NCBI GenBank assembly: GCA_027475525.1
Contig: JAMWFC010000116.1
Coordinates: forward strand, 1,487,826-1,551,825
From: Macrolepiota albuminosa
Lineage: Eukaryota; Basidiomycota; Agaricomycetes; Agaricales; Agaricaceae
Direction of reading: 5' to 3'
Length of the DNA stretch: 64,000 nt
In this document: positions 22,107 through 34,500 of the stretch, in pieces
How positions within the stretch are numbered: the first letter of the stretch is position 1
How the letters are laid out: every line of letters begins with the position of its first letter
Made by a program: the position numbers and the translations under genes
Notes under the pieces: generated by a model
The model's database searches: none
Seen by the model: the letters and a program-made list of their open reading frames with translations, nothing else
What the model was told of the DNA's origin: nothing

Positions 22107-22332
22107 TATAACAAAGTTACAGGTTAAGTAAGCTCAAGGTTCATACTACACAGAATCAGACCAGTCCGGTCTATTGACAATGTAGTATAAAACAAAAATA
22201 AGCTGCTTAATAAGCAGCATGTATCAACTATTTATATTTATATAATTAATATTATATTGTAATAAATATAATATTTACTACTATAGTAAGTAAAAGCTAT
22301 GTGGCCAGCGCCATATAGCAGACTACACTGCA
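22107..22332 (-). repeat. D2 5' LTR
   Basis: 226 bases homologous to the 236-base LTRs of D, with the first G changed to A (TATAAC for TGTAAC). It keeps the AT-rich core and the segment CAGACCAGTCCGGTCTATTG. Confidence 0.88.
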
Positions 22333-22559
22333 ATATGAACATCCTGATGTCATCAAAGCATGCAAGAAATTTCTCAAGATGATGTCAGCAAATGATCAGC
22401 AAGTTCATTGATAAGATTTTATAAGAGTAGCAAGCTTATTTATAAGTAGCTTATGGATTCACTTTAATAAAAGAAAAAACACTAGAGCCAGTCTATTCAG
22501 TATTGAAGCCTGGTCAAAGATTACACATACCTGTTTATCAGGATGAGACCATTCTTTGA

Positions 22560-23450
22560 TCAAATGAATTATGTTGTTGTGTCTGGGCTAAGGACAGAAG
22601 GCTCCCAATTTGAAAAAAAGGGCAGGAAAAGTCCATTCACATTTCAGACTTTATTGTTGAGTTATATGGACAGTTGACATTGATTTCAGAGCAAGCTGAA
22701 GAACTCCATCAATCTCTTGGAAATGACACACTAATTGATGATCCTCATAAAAAGATCTATTCTGGAAAAATTGCTGATAGTTGGTGGAATGCAAAGAGAT
22801 TTATTAATCAGATAAGACAAATCATTTTGTATTCAATGTAGACTAAGACATGATTCCAGGTAATTGCATGGGCCATTCCAGTCATTGAAAAATTGTTTCC
22901 TGGTGCTGTTGCAGAATTTATCCTTGATCAGTCAATGGCACATGCAGCTCAAGCAAATGATGCACTCAATGTCAATGAAATAAATGTTAGGCCAGGCAGG
23001 ACACAGTGATGCATGCATCTGACAAGGATTCCTAATAATAATCCAAACCCAGCACTCTGAGAAAAGCTACAAACAATAGTTTTTGACAGTAATGTTCTAT
23101 CAGATCATCTAGATTATGCTTTTTAAGGTAAGGCAAAGGGTATAAAGTGAGTTCTTCAGGAACAAGGCCTGTGGGATGATTTAGTATGAGCAAATGGTGA
23201 AAAAGTGATACTTGGTGACTGTGTGGAATATTCAAAGTTACAAAAAGAGAAAAAGAAGCAAGCTTGAGAGGCTGCTGAAACAATGGTAGGCCAGGATGAA
23301 AAAGAAGAAACTAATGACAATTTCCTTTATGTGGCTCCTCTGACAGTGAAGAAAACATTGATATATGCCTGCCTCAAAGCAAGGCAGACAATAAGAGCAT
23401 AAAATAAATTCCAATAAACTCAAAAACACTGAAAACTGTAAGTGTTAGTC
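22560..23450 (+). pseudogene. Decayed DDE-transposase-like gene, N-terminal part
   Basis: A plus-strand frame can be followed with stops and shifts: ISEQAEELHQSLGNDT, KIADSWWNAKRFINQI, IEKLFPGAVAEFILDQ, DALNVNEINVRPG, NNNPNPAL, LQEQGLWDDL. In my recollection these short motifs belong to a large Agaricomycete family with a DDE-endonuclease C-terminus; I could not search it. The region is CpG-poor and AT-rich compared with the elements around it, as expected of an old methylated sequence. The C-terminal part lies beyond element C at 61267-61740. This is the oldest layer of the right locus. Confidence 0.55.
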
Positions 23451-24619
23451 AAAAACTGTAGATATGGAAAGACTCACCACAAAAAGATCCACTCCAAATT
23501 TGATAAAAAGACTGAGAACCAGCCAGTGCAGTGATAAATGTTACAGCCAGCTAGACTTATTGGTGCAAACTGAGACATGGAAGATCTAAAGCAGTGAAGA
23601 TTCACTTAGACAATGAATCTAGAACTAGAGTTGTCATATTAAACAGTTGGTAAGACTAAAGAACATAATAGAAAATAGAATACATGCCTGGAGTCATCAT
23701 ATTAAACAGTTGGTAAGATTGAAGAACATGATGACTCCCAGTAGGGAAAATAATTTGGGGGTAGTCATGTGATGGTAGCATATGACTGTACAAGTGTGGG
23801 TAGTTCTTCATATTACACCTCAACAGTAAATGCATGGTAGCCAGCCAACAATCAAAGATTGATGAGTTAGGGATAGCTGAAATAGTAGCAGTGCCCAGAA
23901 AGGATGGGGATTTTGAAGACCACTCCAAAACTGAAACCTGATCAAAACTTGATGACATGCATCAAACTGTGCTAAGACTGCAGACCAAACCCTCACTAAT
24001 ACTCTGCAACACTTGAAACTGCACAACACACCTCCAAAATGACCCACCATGGCCATAAACTAAAGCCAGACATTCCAGAGGAGAAAAAGCTCAACAAAAC
24101 AGTGGGAAAGAGTTTAGCTGGAAAATAGAGAGGACATGCATTACAGGCAGTGGAAAGACCAATAAGCTTCTGCCCAGGCTTGGTAATGCAATAACCAATT
24201 GCCTGGTTATGGCAATACTGTAAGCTGACACCAAAACATATGCCAAACATGATGGTCCATGCATTAGGGAAGGAGGTATAAAGAGAGAGGGATTTTGGGA
24301 AGCAAGGCAAGCAATTGCCTTGCCACAGCTCAGAGTCCCCAGAAAGTGGATGTCTTAGGCCTTACACATATAGATTGACTTCAGCTTACTAGTATTAATA
24401 CTATTTGTGCCCAATTTTGAGTGTGACTTTAAGTTTATATTCAAATAAAATCAATAAAAATTATACAACTATTATTACAAAGCATGAGTGCATACAACTA
24501 AGCCCCATGAGCTTTTGTGAATTAGAGTTTGCATTTACTCAAAAGCCTAGTTCAATTACATTTAAACTACTTCATACTAAATAAAAACTCTACTTTTGCA
24601 TCAACATGTTGTATGCAAT
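23451..24619. other. AT-rich, CpG-poor decayed sequence left of element C
   Basis: No intact gene. It contains a direct repeat around ATTAAACAGTTGGTAAGA (23638 and 23704). The last 23 bases before the C insertion (about 24597-24619) appear to encode the TCCMQ-like start of the C-terminal part of the old gene. The intervening kilobase may be an intron-rich stretch or an unrecognised older insertion. Confidence 0.5.
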
Positions 24620-25485
24620 TGTCAGGTTCCGCTGACGACGGGGGCCTCCAGGGGCAAGCGGGTCCTTACTAGGCGGACTCAAAGTCTACGGAGAGTCTCC
24701 GGGTAATGGAGGGTGAGCTCCAGAGTTTTGGGTGGGGCATGGAGTGGCTATGGAGCGCCGGAGTTTGTAGGAAGAGGTAGAGCAGGATCCTGGGCTAAGT
24801 CCGGAATACGGGGCGGGAGTGGGCGGAGCCTTGCTAGGGCGGAGGGGAGGAGGGGTGATCGGAAAAAGAGACTGAGACTGGAACCAGGAGACTGAGTTAG
24901 AATTGAAGTGAGACTTTTAGAGGGCCGAGAGACTTGAGAGAGTAAGACAGATAGATTGAGATAAGTACAAAATAGACAAGAGAGTATAGAGATGAGTTTA
25001 TGGCAATATCAAGACTACCGTAACGTACTACGAGCTGCGGGTTAAGTACCAGGTGCCGGGTGAGTTCCGGGCCCCCTGGGCAAGGTCCGTACCCCCCCTC
25101 CATGTGGTGCATCCCGTGTGGTGTATTGTCCGGGTATCAGTCCTCTGCGGTTGTGTGGTCCCGGGGGGCATAGATGGGTTGCGGTGTATTGCCCGGGTTT
25201 GGGAGTGGCGCCGGGAGGGTGGCGTCAAGTGGGGGGCGGCCCCTGGCATGATCGATCAAGGCTTGGGACGGCGTCTGGGGCACATGGCACGTTGGTGGGG
25301 CTTCGGGCCTTATCCGGGGGTTGAGCATCGGGTTGGGCCGGGTCGGCCTTGGTCGGGGTGGCATCAGATCTAGTCGGTCTTGTCCTGATGTGTTCCGGGG
25401 ATGCGCTGGGGAGTTGGGTTTCAAAGGAGGGGTTCCAGGCAGGACTTACTGGGGGGTCGGGGTGGCGTAGGTGTGGCTCGTGACA
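24620..25485 (-). repeat. Element C 3' LTR
   Basis: 866 bases, TGTCAGGTTCCGCTGACGA...GGCTCGTGACA. The right copy is 876 bases because of a small tandem duplication at about 60645-60680. Most differences are C/T or G/A at CpG sites. Confidence 0.94.
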
Positions 25486-25499
25486 TCACCCCCTCCTTT
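25486..25499 (-). other. Element C polypurine tract
   Basis: On the minus strand AAAGGAGGGGGTGA, directly next to the 3' LTR. Confidence 0.8.
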
Positions 25500-25987
25500 A
25501 GCGCTGAGTCCCTACGAGGCGTCGGGGGCTGTGCCCTTCTTTGTGGGAGCCGAATTCAAAGTTTTGAAGGTTGATGCCATCAGTTGGGGGGCTAGAAAAG
25601 GGCAGCATCAGTCCTGGAAGGCTCCCTGTCTTCCCATGTCACGTGAACAGATGCCTCTCTGCTCCCCAACCCCTCCCCCGGCCGGGGATAACTCCCTGGC
25701 CACCTGGGAAGAGTACGATGCATGTCGGAGCACTTACGAGGAACGCCGGGACCGCCAGCACATTGAGGAACTTGCCCGTGGGTATTCCGGCGAGGTTCTC
25801 GCGATATTGCTGACGTTATCCCCGTTGTAGGGGGGATCTCGCAAACTTCAGACCCAGCACCAGTCGCCAGGCCCTCGACACTCCAGTCCCCCCCCACCCC
25901 CATCTCTTTGGTCCGTGTCGAGCGGTGAACCACCCTCAGCGTGGGCCAAGTGTGGGAGGTTCCTGTGGTACAGCGGATCCCCCAAGC

Positions 25988-26223
25988 TGTAACGAAGTTA
26001 CAGAGATTGTGAGAGCTTAGGTTCACACTGCACAGAATCAGACCAGTCCGGTCTATTGACTATGTAGTATCAACACAAAAATAAGCTGCTTTGTAAGCAG
26101 CTGGTAAACTAATTTATATAATAATGTAAATTAATATTATATTATAATAAATATAATATAATAGTATCTACTGTAAGGTAAGTAAAGCTATGTGGACAAC
26201 GCCACATAGCGGACTACGCTACA
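25988..26223 (-). repeat. Element D 3' LTR
   Basis: 236 bases, TGTAACGAAG...GGACTACGCTACA, with an AT-rich core at about 26110-26165. Same length as the right copy. Confidence 0.96.
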
Positions 26224-26234
26224 CACCCCCCAAT
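26224..26234 (-). other. Element D polypurine tract
   Basis: On the minus strand ATTGGGGGGTG next to the 3' LTR. Element E has the similar ATTGGGGAGTA in the same place. Confidence 0.75.
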
Positions 26235-26320
26235 CAGACCGAGCTACGGTCTTGAGATAATACGACGGTCATGCCGTCGGTAAGTCAGGGACGGGGGCAA
26301 TGGGAGAGAATCAGACCGAG

Positions 26321-29300
26321 CTACGGTCTTGAGATAATACGACGGTCATGCCGTCGGTAAGTCAGGGACGGGGGCAATGGGAGAGCCCCAGGCTCCCGGA
26401 ATGGATCGGCAGTCACGTCGTCCATGTCGTAGTCGAGGAGTTCATCCTCGGGTGCGGGCGCGTAAGAAGTACCCGAAGGCCCTGCTACTGGCAGGGAATC
26501 GTCATAGTCCCGGAGGGGGGACAGTGTGAGATTGGGGTCAACGGTCGACCCCGGGACAGGTGGTTGGGGATCAGGCAGATCCCCGGTGTCGGACGGGTAC
26601 TGGCGCGTCCAGATTTCGCGGGCATGAATGTCTTGCCCGATAGAGAGGTACATCCCCTTGGCGAGCGCGTCGTCATATGCACGACGACTGTCCTGCTGCT
26701 GGAGCATCAGGCGTTGGCAGTCGCCAATGGTGGCCTCGCGCCACCCATCCCACTGCGGGATGGACTGGGGTGTACCGTAGTGGTCGAGGCGTTGTAGCCT
26801 CTCGTCGTCGATAGCAGCCGCCTCGTTGTAGAGCCGGCTGTCGCTGAAGAATAGATGGGCCAAGTAGGTGACCCCATAAGTGTACGCGTGGTCAGCCCAG
26901 CTGACCGGAATTTGATTGTGAAGAAGGACGCGTAACGCGTCCGAAGTGGTGAATACGGAAGCTGACGCTTCCGGGATGTCCACAGCCCGAACTTGTGAAG
27001 AAGGACGCGTAACGCGTCCGAAGTGGTGAATACGGAAGCTGACGCTTCCGGGATGTCCACAGCCCGAACCTCGAAGGTAGGGTCGTCGGCGTGGAGAGGC
27101 TCGAAGGCTTGCCCCGTGGCCGCCTCGTACTCAGCCACGGCCTCTTTGTAGAGGCCTGGCCTGGCAAAGACGTAGGCCAGGTACTTGTATACCGTGGCCT
27201 TGGAGGGGCGGCTGGCGCTGAGGGCGCGTACAAGCGCAAACCCAAAGAGGCTGCGCCAATGAATGCGCATGGCTCGGTCCATGGCCAGACCGGTCCACAC
27301 GTTGGACGTCCCAGGGCATCCATAGAGGAGGGCATATGAGCCCAGGTAGTCCGGTCCATGGCCAGACCGGTCCACACGTTGGACGTCCCAGGGCATCCAT
27401 AGAGGAGGGCATATGAGCCCAGGTAGTCCAAAGCAAATGGTTGCTTTGGATCAGGGGGGTAAGGCCGACGAAGGCAATTTTCCCTCCCTCTTTGCGGCGA
27501 TAGAGCCGCGATGGCACAATCATTTGCGGGACGTTCTCCCGCTCCTCTGGACTATTTTCCCTCCCTCTTTGCGGCGATAGAGCCGCGATGGCACAATCAT
27601 TTGCGGGACGTTCTCCCGCTCCTCTGGACTCGCGAAGGGTACCACGATAGTCCTATACTCGACCTCGTCGAGTAAATGAGACATAGCTCTGTCTCGGGCC
27701 GTAGGGTGGCAGTTGAGCGCCACCCGCTTGAATTTGTTGAGCAAGAGGTAGCCCAACTGACGCTGACGAAGCGGCGTAAACTGGTTGTTAACCAGTGCGT
27801 GAAGTCTGCGGACTTCTCGAGGACTGCGGGGAAACCCGCGAGGTGCAACTTGGTACACCTTACTGTTGTGGGGCGTCGCGGCGGCGTTGCCCTGTTTATC
27901 GTCCTCGAAGGACCTGGCTGCGCGGGCTTCTTGCCCGACGAAGATGGTATTGGTCATTGGCCGTTGCCCTGTTTATCGTCCTCGAAGGACCTGGCTGCGC
28001 GGGCTTCTTGCCCGACGAAGATGGTATTGGTCATTGGCACCAATAGAATTGGGGAGCCGCGCCAAAGAATGAGTTCTGGCGCTCAATAGTGTGATCACGG
28101 TAGATCACCACACCGAGCGCATCAGGGATGCGCCCGGTTTCGTCCTCAAGGAGGGCGGCCCCTTGTTTGGCGCTGTTCTGCGCCCGACGCTCCATCTTGG
28201 CTCGTTGCGCCCGGTTTCGTCCTCAAGGAGGGCGGCCCCTTGTTTGGCGCTGTTCTGCGCCCGACGCTCCATCTTGGCTCGTTGATTGCTGTTGCGCCGT
28301 TCACGCACCATACGCTGTGCCGCCGTCTTGTGCGGCACTGGGGATTCCATACGAGCCTCTTCAGGCTCCTCATACCAATCGTCGTCGGAGGGAGGGGAAG
28401 GCAGCCTCTCCGGCTCCGACTTCTCAGATCGTGGGTCCATTGCCCACACACACCGCGGGAGTCGGGCTGGCAGGCCCTCTACCAGTATAGCGGGTAAAAA
28501 GGGGATGTTAGCCCCTGGGGCCCCTTTCGGGGCATCCTTGGGGAAGTGCACGTTGACGTAGGCGCGCCCTTCCGGTTGCTTACCCCGACGATCCTTTCGG
28601 GGTTGTGAGGCCTTGGCCTCAATGGGGCGTGTGCTCACGCCCCTGGAACTCTGCTCCCCAGAGTACGTGGTGGATACCACGGATACTGGTCGCAAAGACG
28701 CGACCTCAGACGCGCCGCTGGCGAGGCGCTGGATAAGCCGGGGGGCGGCTGGAGCAGGAACATCTTCATAGGGGAGGATGTCCCGTCCTAGACCGGCCTC
28801 CCGGCCGGGGGCAGCAACGCTCGACTTAATCGAGCGGGAGGGCGCGTCCTCCACTCCTTGCCGACGCGCCCTTTTGCTGGAGTCGGTGTCCTGACTCGGG
28901 GGTGTAATCTGCCGCTTACGAGCGGCCGAAATGGCAAGGAGATCAGTTTTGCGCTGAGCGCGCATATGATCCATGTCGTCCATCATCCGGCAGATGAGGA
29001 CGACTGCCTCCGCATCGCGGAGGAATGACGACTCTGCAGGTACATCGTACCCGTTATCTCCCAGACGTTGGAGAAGGGTAGCCAGGACTAAGTCCTGGCT
29101 GTGAGTGGGCTCGACAGCCCGTGCTTTTCCTTTGTCGCGTCGAGGACGCGACTCTTCTTCCGAGCTGGGCTCGGATTGGTGCGGCATTTCCAGCCGCTGT
29201 AGCAAGGAGAGCTTGGCCAAGCTCTCCGTCGGCGCATCAGCCGATGAACTGATGCTCCGTTCTGTATTGAGAGTTTCTGTACTCTCACTGGCCGCGGTGG

Positions 29301-30113
29301 CCTGCACGAGGGATGCTTTGCGTCCCTCTAGATTGTCAATTGGTGCTGTGGTCGACAGCTCTCACTGGCCGCGGTGGCCTGCACGAGGGATGCTTTGCGT
29401 CCCTCTAGATTGTCAATTGGTGCTGTGGTCGACAGGAAATCGACCGGCCTCCCTTGGCTTGCGACTCATGCGAGTCGCTGTACTGGGGCATTGCGCCCCA
29501 AGCCCCCATCCAAGCCGGGGGGTACGGCATCATTACGGGCACACCACCCATCCCAGGGTAGTGCGCCGGGGCGGTAAACTGGGGAAAAGGATGTGTCCCC
29601 AGTTGCCCTGTTGCCGGTACGGGGGCAAGCTGCCTCCATGCCGACGCTGCTTGGGGGCTGACTAGCCCCCCGTAGGCCTGTTGCTGGAATTGGCCCTCGG
29701 TGTGATGTGGCGCATAAGCGCCCGGTGCTGGTTGTTGGGGCTGATAGCCGCCCACAGGTGCGTTCTGGGGCATGAAGTTGCCCTGCATGGTTTGAAGTGG
29801 CGGATAGCCACTGATCACCGGCTGCTGCGGCAGGTAGCCCGCCGCTGGTGGTTGCTGCTGCTGTGGGAAGCCCACAGCTGGTTGCGATTGTCCCCACTGG
29901 GGCGCATTTTGGGTCAGCGGGGGAGCCATCTGCCCCCCCCTTCAGCCGACGGTAAGACCGACGGCGTACTCTCAAACTGCTGCTGCTGTAGCTGCTGCTG
30001 CTGCTTCTGCCCCCCCCTTCAGCCGACGGTAAGACCGACGGCGTACTCTCAAACTGCTGCTGCTGTAGCTGCTGCTGCTGCTGCTCACTCAAGTCCACGG
30101 GCATGCTGTCCAT
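26321..30113 (-). CDS. Element D third ORF (unknown protein in the env position)
   Basis: Starts at 30113 (MDSMPVDLSEQ), about 100 bases after the chromodomain integrase, and ends at a stop at 26321. With the seven 77-base duplications inside it discounted, the length is near 1,085 codons. Residual frame changes remain near a run of eight G at 29933, near 29450 and near 27960. The N-terminus is Gln/Pro-rich (QQQQQLQQQQ, then GYxPQQP-type repeats), followed by a region with LLQRLGDNGYDVPAESSFL and basic KRARR, a long charged segment, then GRIPDALGVVIY, MRIHWRSLFGFAL and DALRVLLHNQIPVSWADHAYTYG. Element E has a homologue in the same place. No transmembrane segment or signal peptide is visible, so it is not a typical envelope protein. 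Function unknown. Confidence 0.7.
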
Positions 30114-30215
30114 GGTTGGGGAAAAAAGCGAAAAAGAAATTTCGCCTTTTAAGACGTGTTTCAGCCACAGCTGCTGACCAACTCAGCCAAGCCGCGATCG
30201 GCACTGCCGATCAAA

Positions 30216-33200
30216 TTAAGCGCCGGCACGCTTACTTAATTGATGTGGGCGCTTAACGCCCTTCAACTCCAAATAACGGTCAAGTGCCGCTAGCTTGGAG
30301 CAATGGGAGTGTGGCTCCCATGTTGTGTCCCCCAGGGACCATCGTACTTCAAACTCGAGCGTGTTACGCTCAGTCCACCGGTGCCCAATTATGCACTCGA
30401 CGAACCATTCGTCATCGTCTCGAGCCCCAAAATCATAGGGGCCCGGGGTTGCCCTGTTAGGGAACAGCGCATCGTCAGACGCGCTGTAAGGTCGCAACAG
30501 CGACACATGAAACTTAGGAACGATGCGTCGTTCCTGTAATGCCAGAGGCAGCTCCAACACGTAGTTGGAGGTACTTGGCTCTGCGTCTAGGACGCGGTAT
30601 GGGCCTACCCATTTCGGGCAGAGTTTACTCGCCCGTCCCTTTGGGAGTTTCAGATTACGCGTTGATAGGTAGACCAACGCTCCTACTGCTATTGGCGGGT
30701 CCGCTCGCCTACGGTGATTGGCGTTTTTCGCCTGGAAGACTCGCGCCTCTATGATGGCGTCATGCGCTGCCGCGATGTTCTCCAGGGCCTGCCTGGCGAA
30801 CTCGACAACTCCACGGTGAGCCACCGTATCAGCACGAACTTCGTGCAGCATGGAGGGCAAGTACCCTCCGTTGAGTTCAAAGGGCGCATACCCTGTGGTA
30901 TCCTATCAGCACGAACTTCGTGCAGCATGGAGGGCAAGTACCCTCCGTTGAGTTCAAAGGGCGCATACCCTGTGGTATCCAGATACTCGCGTTAATCGCG
31001 AACTCAGTGAGTGGACACCAGTCCACCCAGTCCCGTTGGTCAGGGCGAACAACTGCCCTCAAAATCTGACCTATACTGCGGTTAGCCCGCTCTGTCTGCC
31101 CATCCGTTTGAGGATGGAAGGACGTCGACATGAGGAGTCGCGCTCCTAGCAGTTTGTGGAGTTCTCTCCACCATTGAGACGTGAACTTCGAGTCACGATC
31201 GCTCACAATGGTGCTAGGCAGCCCATGCAGCCTAACGATCTCCCTCAGGTAGATCCACGACAGCTCCTTAGCCGTCAGCGTAGTTCGCACCGGTATGAGG
31301 TGCACCATGCTCGTCATGCGGCATATGACTACCCAGAGGTAATCGAACCCTCTGGACTCGGGAAAGGGACCTACGAAGTCCATTCCGATTGAGTCCCAGG
31401 GTTTCACCGGCACAGGTAGCTGGTGTAGCTTCCCGGGAGGGGATCCAGGGGGCAACTTTGCCCTCTGACACGCTGCGCATGACGCGCAAAACTTAGTCAC
31501 TTCTTGGGCCATACGTGGCCACCAATACCATCTCCGGATGTAGCCCAACGTCCGGGCGGCACCAAAGTGCCCCACCAGGGCATGGGCCTGGTCCAAGACC
31601 CGCGTAACAATGGTACGCGTACGGGGGAGGCATACCACTGCCACCCCTTGACGGTTCTCCGTCGTGATGAGTCCACCAGGCTCATGCCTGAACCGAGGAT
31701 GGTCGTCAGGATTGGCGATTATCTCGGCGAAGAGAGGATCATCGCCATAGTCCTGCACCACCTCCTGCCGGAAGTCGTCATTGACCAGGCTAGGAGGCTG
31801 GGATGAAGGCAATTCGCCTTCGAGCATCTCCGCAAGCGTAACGGGTACATCGTGGTGCTCGTGCTCCCTAGTGGACGCTGGGAAGGCAATTCGCCTTCGA
31901 GCATCTCCGCAAGCGTAACGGGTACATCGTGGTGCTCGTGCTCCCTAGTGGACGCTGGGTCCACGGCTTCATGCTCCTTGAGCAACTGGGCGGCTACGTC
32001 CCGTTCTTCACGCTGCTCTCTGAGGCGAGTGCTTCGCCTCCGTTCATCATCACGCATAGCGCGTACTTCCAGGACATGCTCCCTGAGCTCCTGGTATCGG
32101 TGGAGAGGTAAATCCTCTCCATCAGGGTCTATGCGGCAGTCTGCCTGCACATACTCATGAGGCTCGTGAGCCTCCCCAACTACATCACTCTCAAAGTAGC
32201 GCGACAAGCAGTCTGCCACTTTGTTGAGTTCACCTTTAACATAGGTGATGTCGAACTGGTATCTCGACATGTAGTCTATCCACCGTCGCTGGCGCGGCGA
32301 CAAGTTCACCTGAGTTTTAAAGAACTCAAGGGCCTTGTGGTCCGTTATGATGTGGATGGGGTATCCCATCAGCTTATCCTCCCACTTGAGGAGGGCCTCG
32401 AGTATGGCAAGAGTCTCCAGCTCGTGCACTGCATAGTTTTGCTGGGCCGTCGTAAACTTCTTCGACATGAACCCTGCTGGGCGGCACGTCTGCCAGCTGC
32501 TTCCCTGGCCGTACATGGCTCCGACGCCTGTCTTGGACGCGTCGCAAATGAGCCATATTGGCTCGTCCCGTCTAGGGTCGATTGGTCGAATCACCGGAGT
32601 CTTCGTACAGATCCGTTTGACCATCTCGAAGCACCGCTGGTGCAACGGCCTCCAATTGAACGGTGATCCGTTCTGCGTCATGGCCATAAGTGGCCCAGTA
32701 TAGGCTGTGACATCGGGCAAGAAGCTCGATATGTAGTTGACAAGGCCAACGAATCGTTGGATGTCATTGTAGTTTCGGGGCGTGCGCCACTCCCGAATAC
32801 GATCGAGCTTGTCCTGATCAGGGTGGATACCCCGCTCGTCTATGACATGCCCTAGGCAGTCTATACTCTGAGCGTAGAGCTCACATTTTTTCCACTTCAA
32901 GTACAACTTGTACTTGCGCAGTCGTTCGAATACGACTCTGAGGTGCTGCTCATGCTCCTCCATAGTATCCGAGTAGATGAATATGTCATCTAAGTAGACG
33001 TGCATGAAACGTCCTATTACGTCTCGGAAGATAGAGGTCATTAGCCTCTGGAAAGTTGCTGGAGCATTGCAGTCTCCAATCTGCATTATATTGCTCGTGA
33101 ATGTACCCATGATCGACGCAAATACGGTCTTGGTGCTGGAGCATTGCAGTCTCCAATCTGCATTATATTGCTCGTGAATGTACCCATGATCGACGCAAAT

Positions 33201-34497
33201 ACGGTCTTGGACGTCCTCGGTGCGAATGCGCACCTGCTCGTAGCGTCAGTAAGGTCAATCTTCGAGCGATACTTCGCCCGAGCCACGTCTTCCCGGATCA
33301 CCTCTTGATCTGGTAAAGGAGTTACATCCTTTATGGTATTGTCATTGCGCTGACGCGCATCAAGAGCTGTTCGAAGGGTTCCATCCTTCTTCGGGATGCA
33401 CAATAACGGTGCAGCTTGAGCGGTGGTGCATGGGGACCACCATTGAGCATTCAAATAGCGATTAGTCTTATCGCGTAGTTGCTCCTGGAGGGCGCGGCGG
33501 TGGTGCATGGGGACCACCATTGAGCATTCAAATAGCGATTAGTCTTATCGCGTAGTTGCTCCTGGAGGGCGCGGGACAGCGCGGCAAGTGGTACTTATAC
33601 TGCTTGTTCTCGTCTATGAGATTAATCTCATGGTTCACCTCCCGCCACGGCGGGAGCTCCTCCTTGGTCCCATTGACCATGTCGGCAAATTCTTCTTGCC
33701 ATTGCTGACGCAACCGAGGAATATCTTCCTCACGAAGGCTTGTCGCCTTCTGCTTCCCCTTCATACACACCGGGGCCATTGCTGACGCAACCGAGGAATA
33801 TCTTCCTCACGAAGGCTTGTCGCCTTCTGCTTCCCCTTCATACACACCGGGGGAAGTACTTCCACCGTCTCTGAGGGTGGCCAGGCGGCGGTGCATACTG
33901 CTCGCGCATTGCGAGCACCCGATTGACACTGTCATCAGGTATATGTAGTCTCAGCGGAGCACCCGCTGCCGCTGTCTTATAAGCCACGAGGCTTCTTCCT
34001 TCACGTACAAGCGAGTACGCTATGGATACCTCGTCCGGGGCTGGCTGGCGATACGCTGGTTTGACGGTCATCCGTCTCTGGTGCGCATTTCGCGCACACG
34101 TGGCTGCCACCAGCTCGTTCCACTCTTGCGGCATTCGGGGGTCGTATGCCCAGTCGTACTCCGGTAGGGGAGCTGGTCGCTCCCATAGGGACCGTGTGTC
34201 CCCCTCTACTGAGGCTTCCGCCTCTCGGATGCTGTCTTTCAAGTCTTCCAACTTGACTCGTGAGGACGTAGGTGGACATACATCCACTGAGTCCTCCCGT
34301 CGTCTCGCCTTTCGATGGCGTTTGTCTGGAGGCCTTGCGCCTCGAATCTCAGGAGCGATTATTCGCTCGTTGCTCCTCTTGGAGGCTTGATACTCCTCCT
34401 CGCTCATCATTACCACGTTGTGGTCTGCTCTCAGTCCAGGCATAGCCTGCACTTCCTCCTCCACATCCTCCACGGCCGGCACTCTGCGCCGGCCAAG
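30216..34497 (-). CDS. Element D pol: RT, RNase H, integrase and chromodomain
   Basis: Begins in the frame of gag-protease immediately after a TGA at 34498-34500. In order: a linker; RT with LLCIPKKDGTLRTALDARQ (about 33400), CNAPATFQRLMTSIFRDVIG and the intact catalytic box YLDD (about 32990); RNase H with WLICDASKTGVGA (about 32550); integrase HHCC zinc region (GHFGAARTLGYIR, CASCAACQ, about 31560-31470), catalytic core with GMDFVGPF, IVSDRDSKFTS and QTDGQTERANR; and a C-terminal chromodomain-like segment (EFEVRWSLGDTTWEP, about 30300) that probably guides integration to particular chromatin. Frame breaks coincide with 77-base duplications. All catalytic residues I can check are present, so the gene may be active in reality. 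Confidence 0.85.
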
Positions 34498-34500
34498 TCA
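34498..34500 (-). promoter_or_regulatory. In-frame TGA between protease and RT of element D (candidate readthrough site)
   Basis: On the minus strand the protease frame reads ...AAG GAC TCT CCA TGA CTT GGC..., and pol continues in the same frame. Element E has TGA CTA G at the equivalent place (50889-50891). TGA followed by CT matches the leaky UGA-CUA class of stop contexts. Confidence 0.55.

Larger units (their letters stand above)
16921..22332 (-). mobile_element. Element D2, decayed D-type Ty3/gypsy element (5' part)
   Basis: A second copy of the D family, much older than D itself: 5' LTR at 22107-22332 and gag down to 16921, where element B interrupts it. Four later insertions split it (17241-17467, 18517-20226, 20870-21940 and B). 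The remaining part of D2 would lie beyond the left edge of the window. Confidence 0.85.

Noticed and set aside
22107..22332. AT-rich stretches in D-type LTRs as replication origins or centromere satellite
   Set aside because: They occur only within LTRs of one family, in the same position, so they are part of the LTR promoter region.
26232..26385. Tandem repeats in D as a minisatellite or CRISPR-like array
   Set aside because: Each is a single duplication of different sequence with a constant 77-base period and no spacers; an assembly cause explains all of them.
26321..30113. ORF3 of D as an envelope gene
   Set aside because: The position fits, but there is no signal peptide, transmembrane segment or cleavage site, and its residues are charged and low in hydrophobic runs.
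26348..30256. Plus-strand ORFs opposite ORF3 of element D
   Set aside because: They are shadows of the GC-rich minus-strand ORF3 and change frame at every 77-base duplication; no introns or promoters support them.
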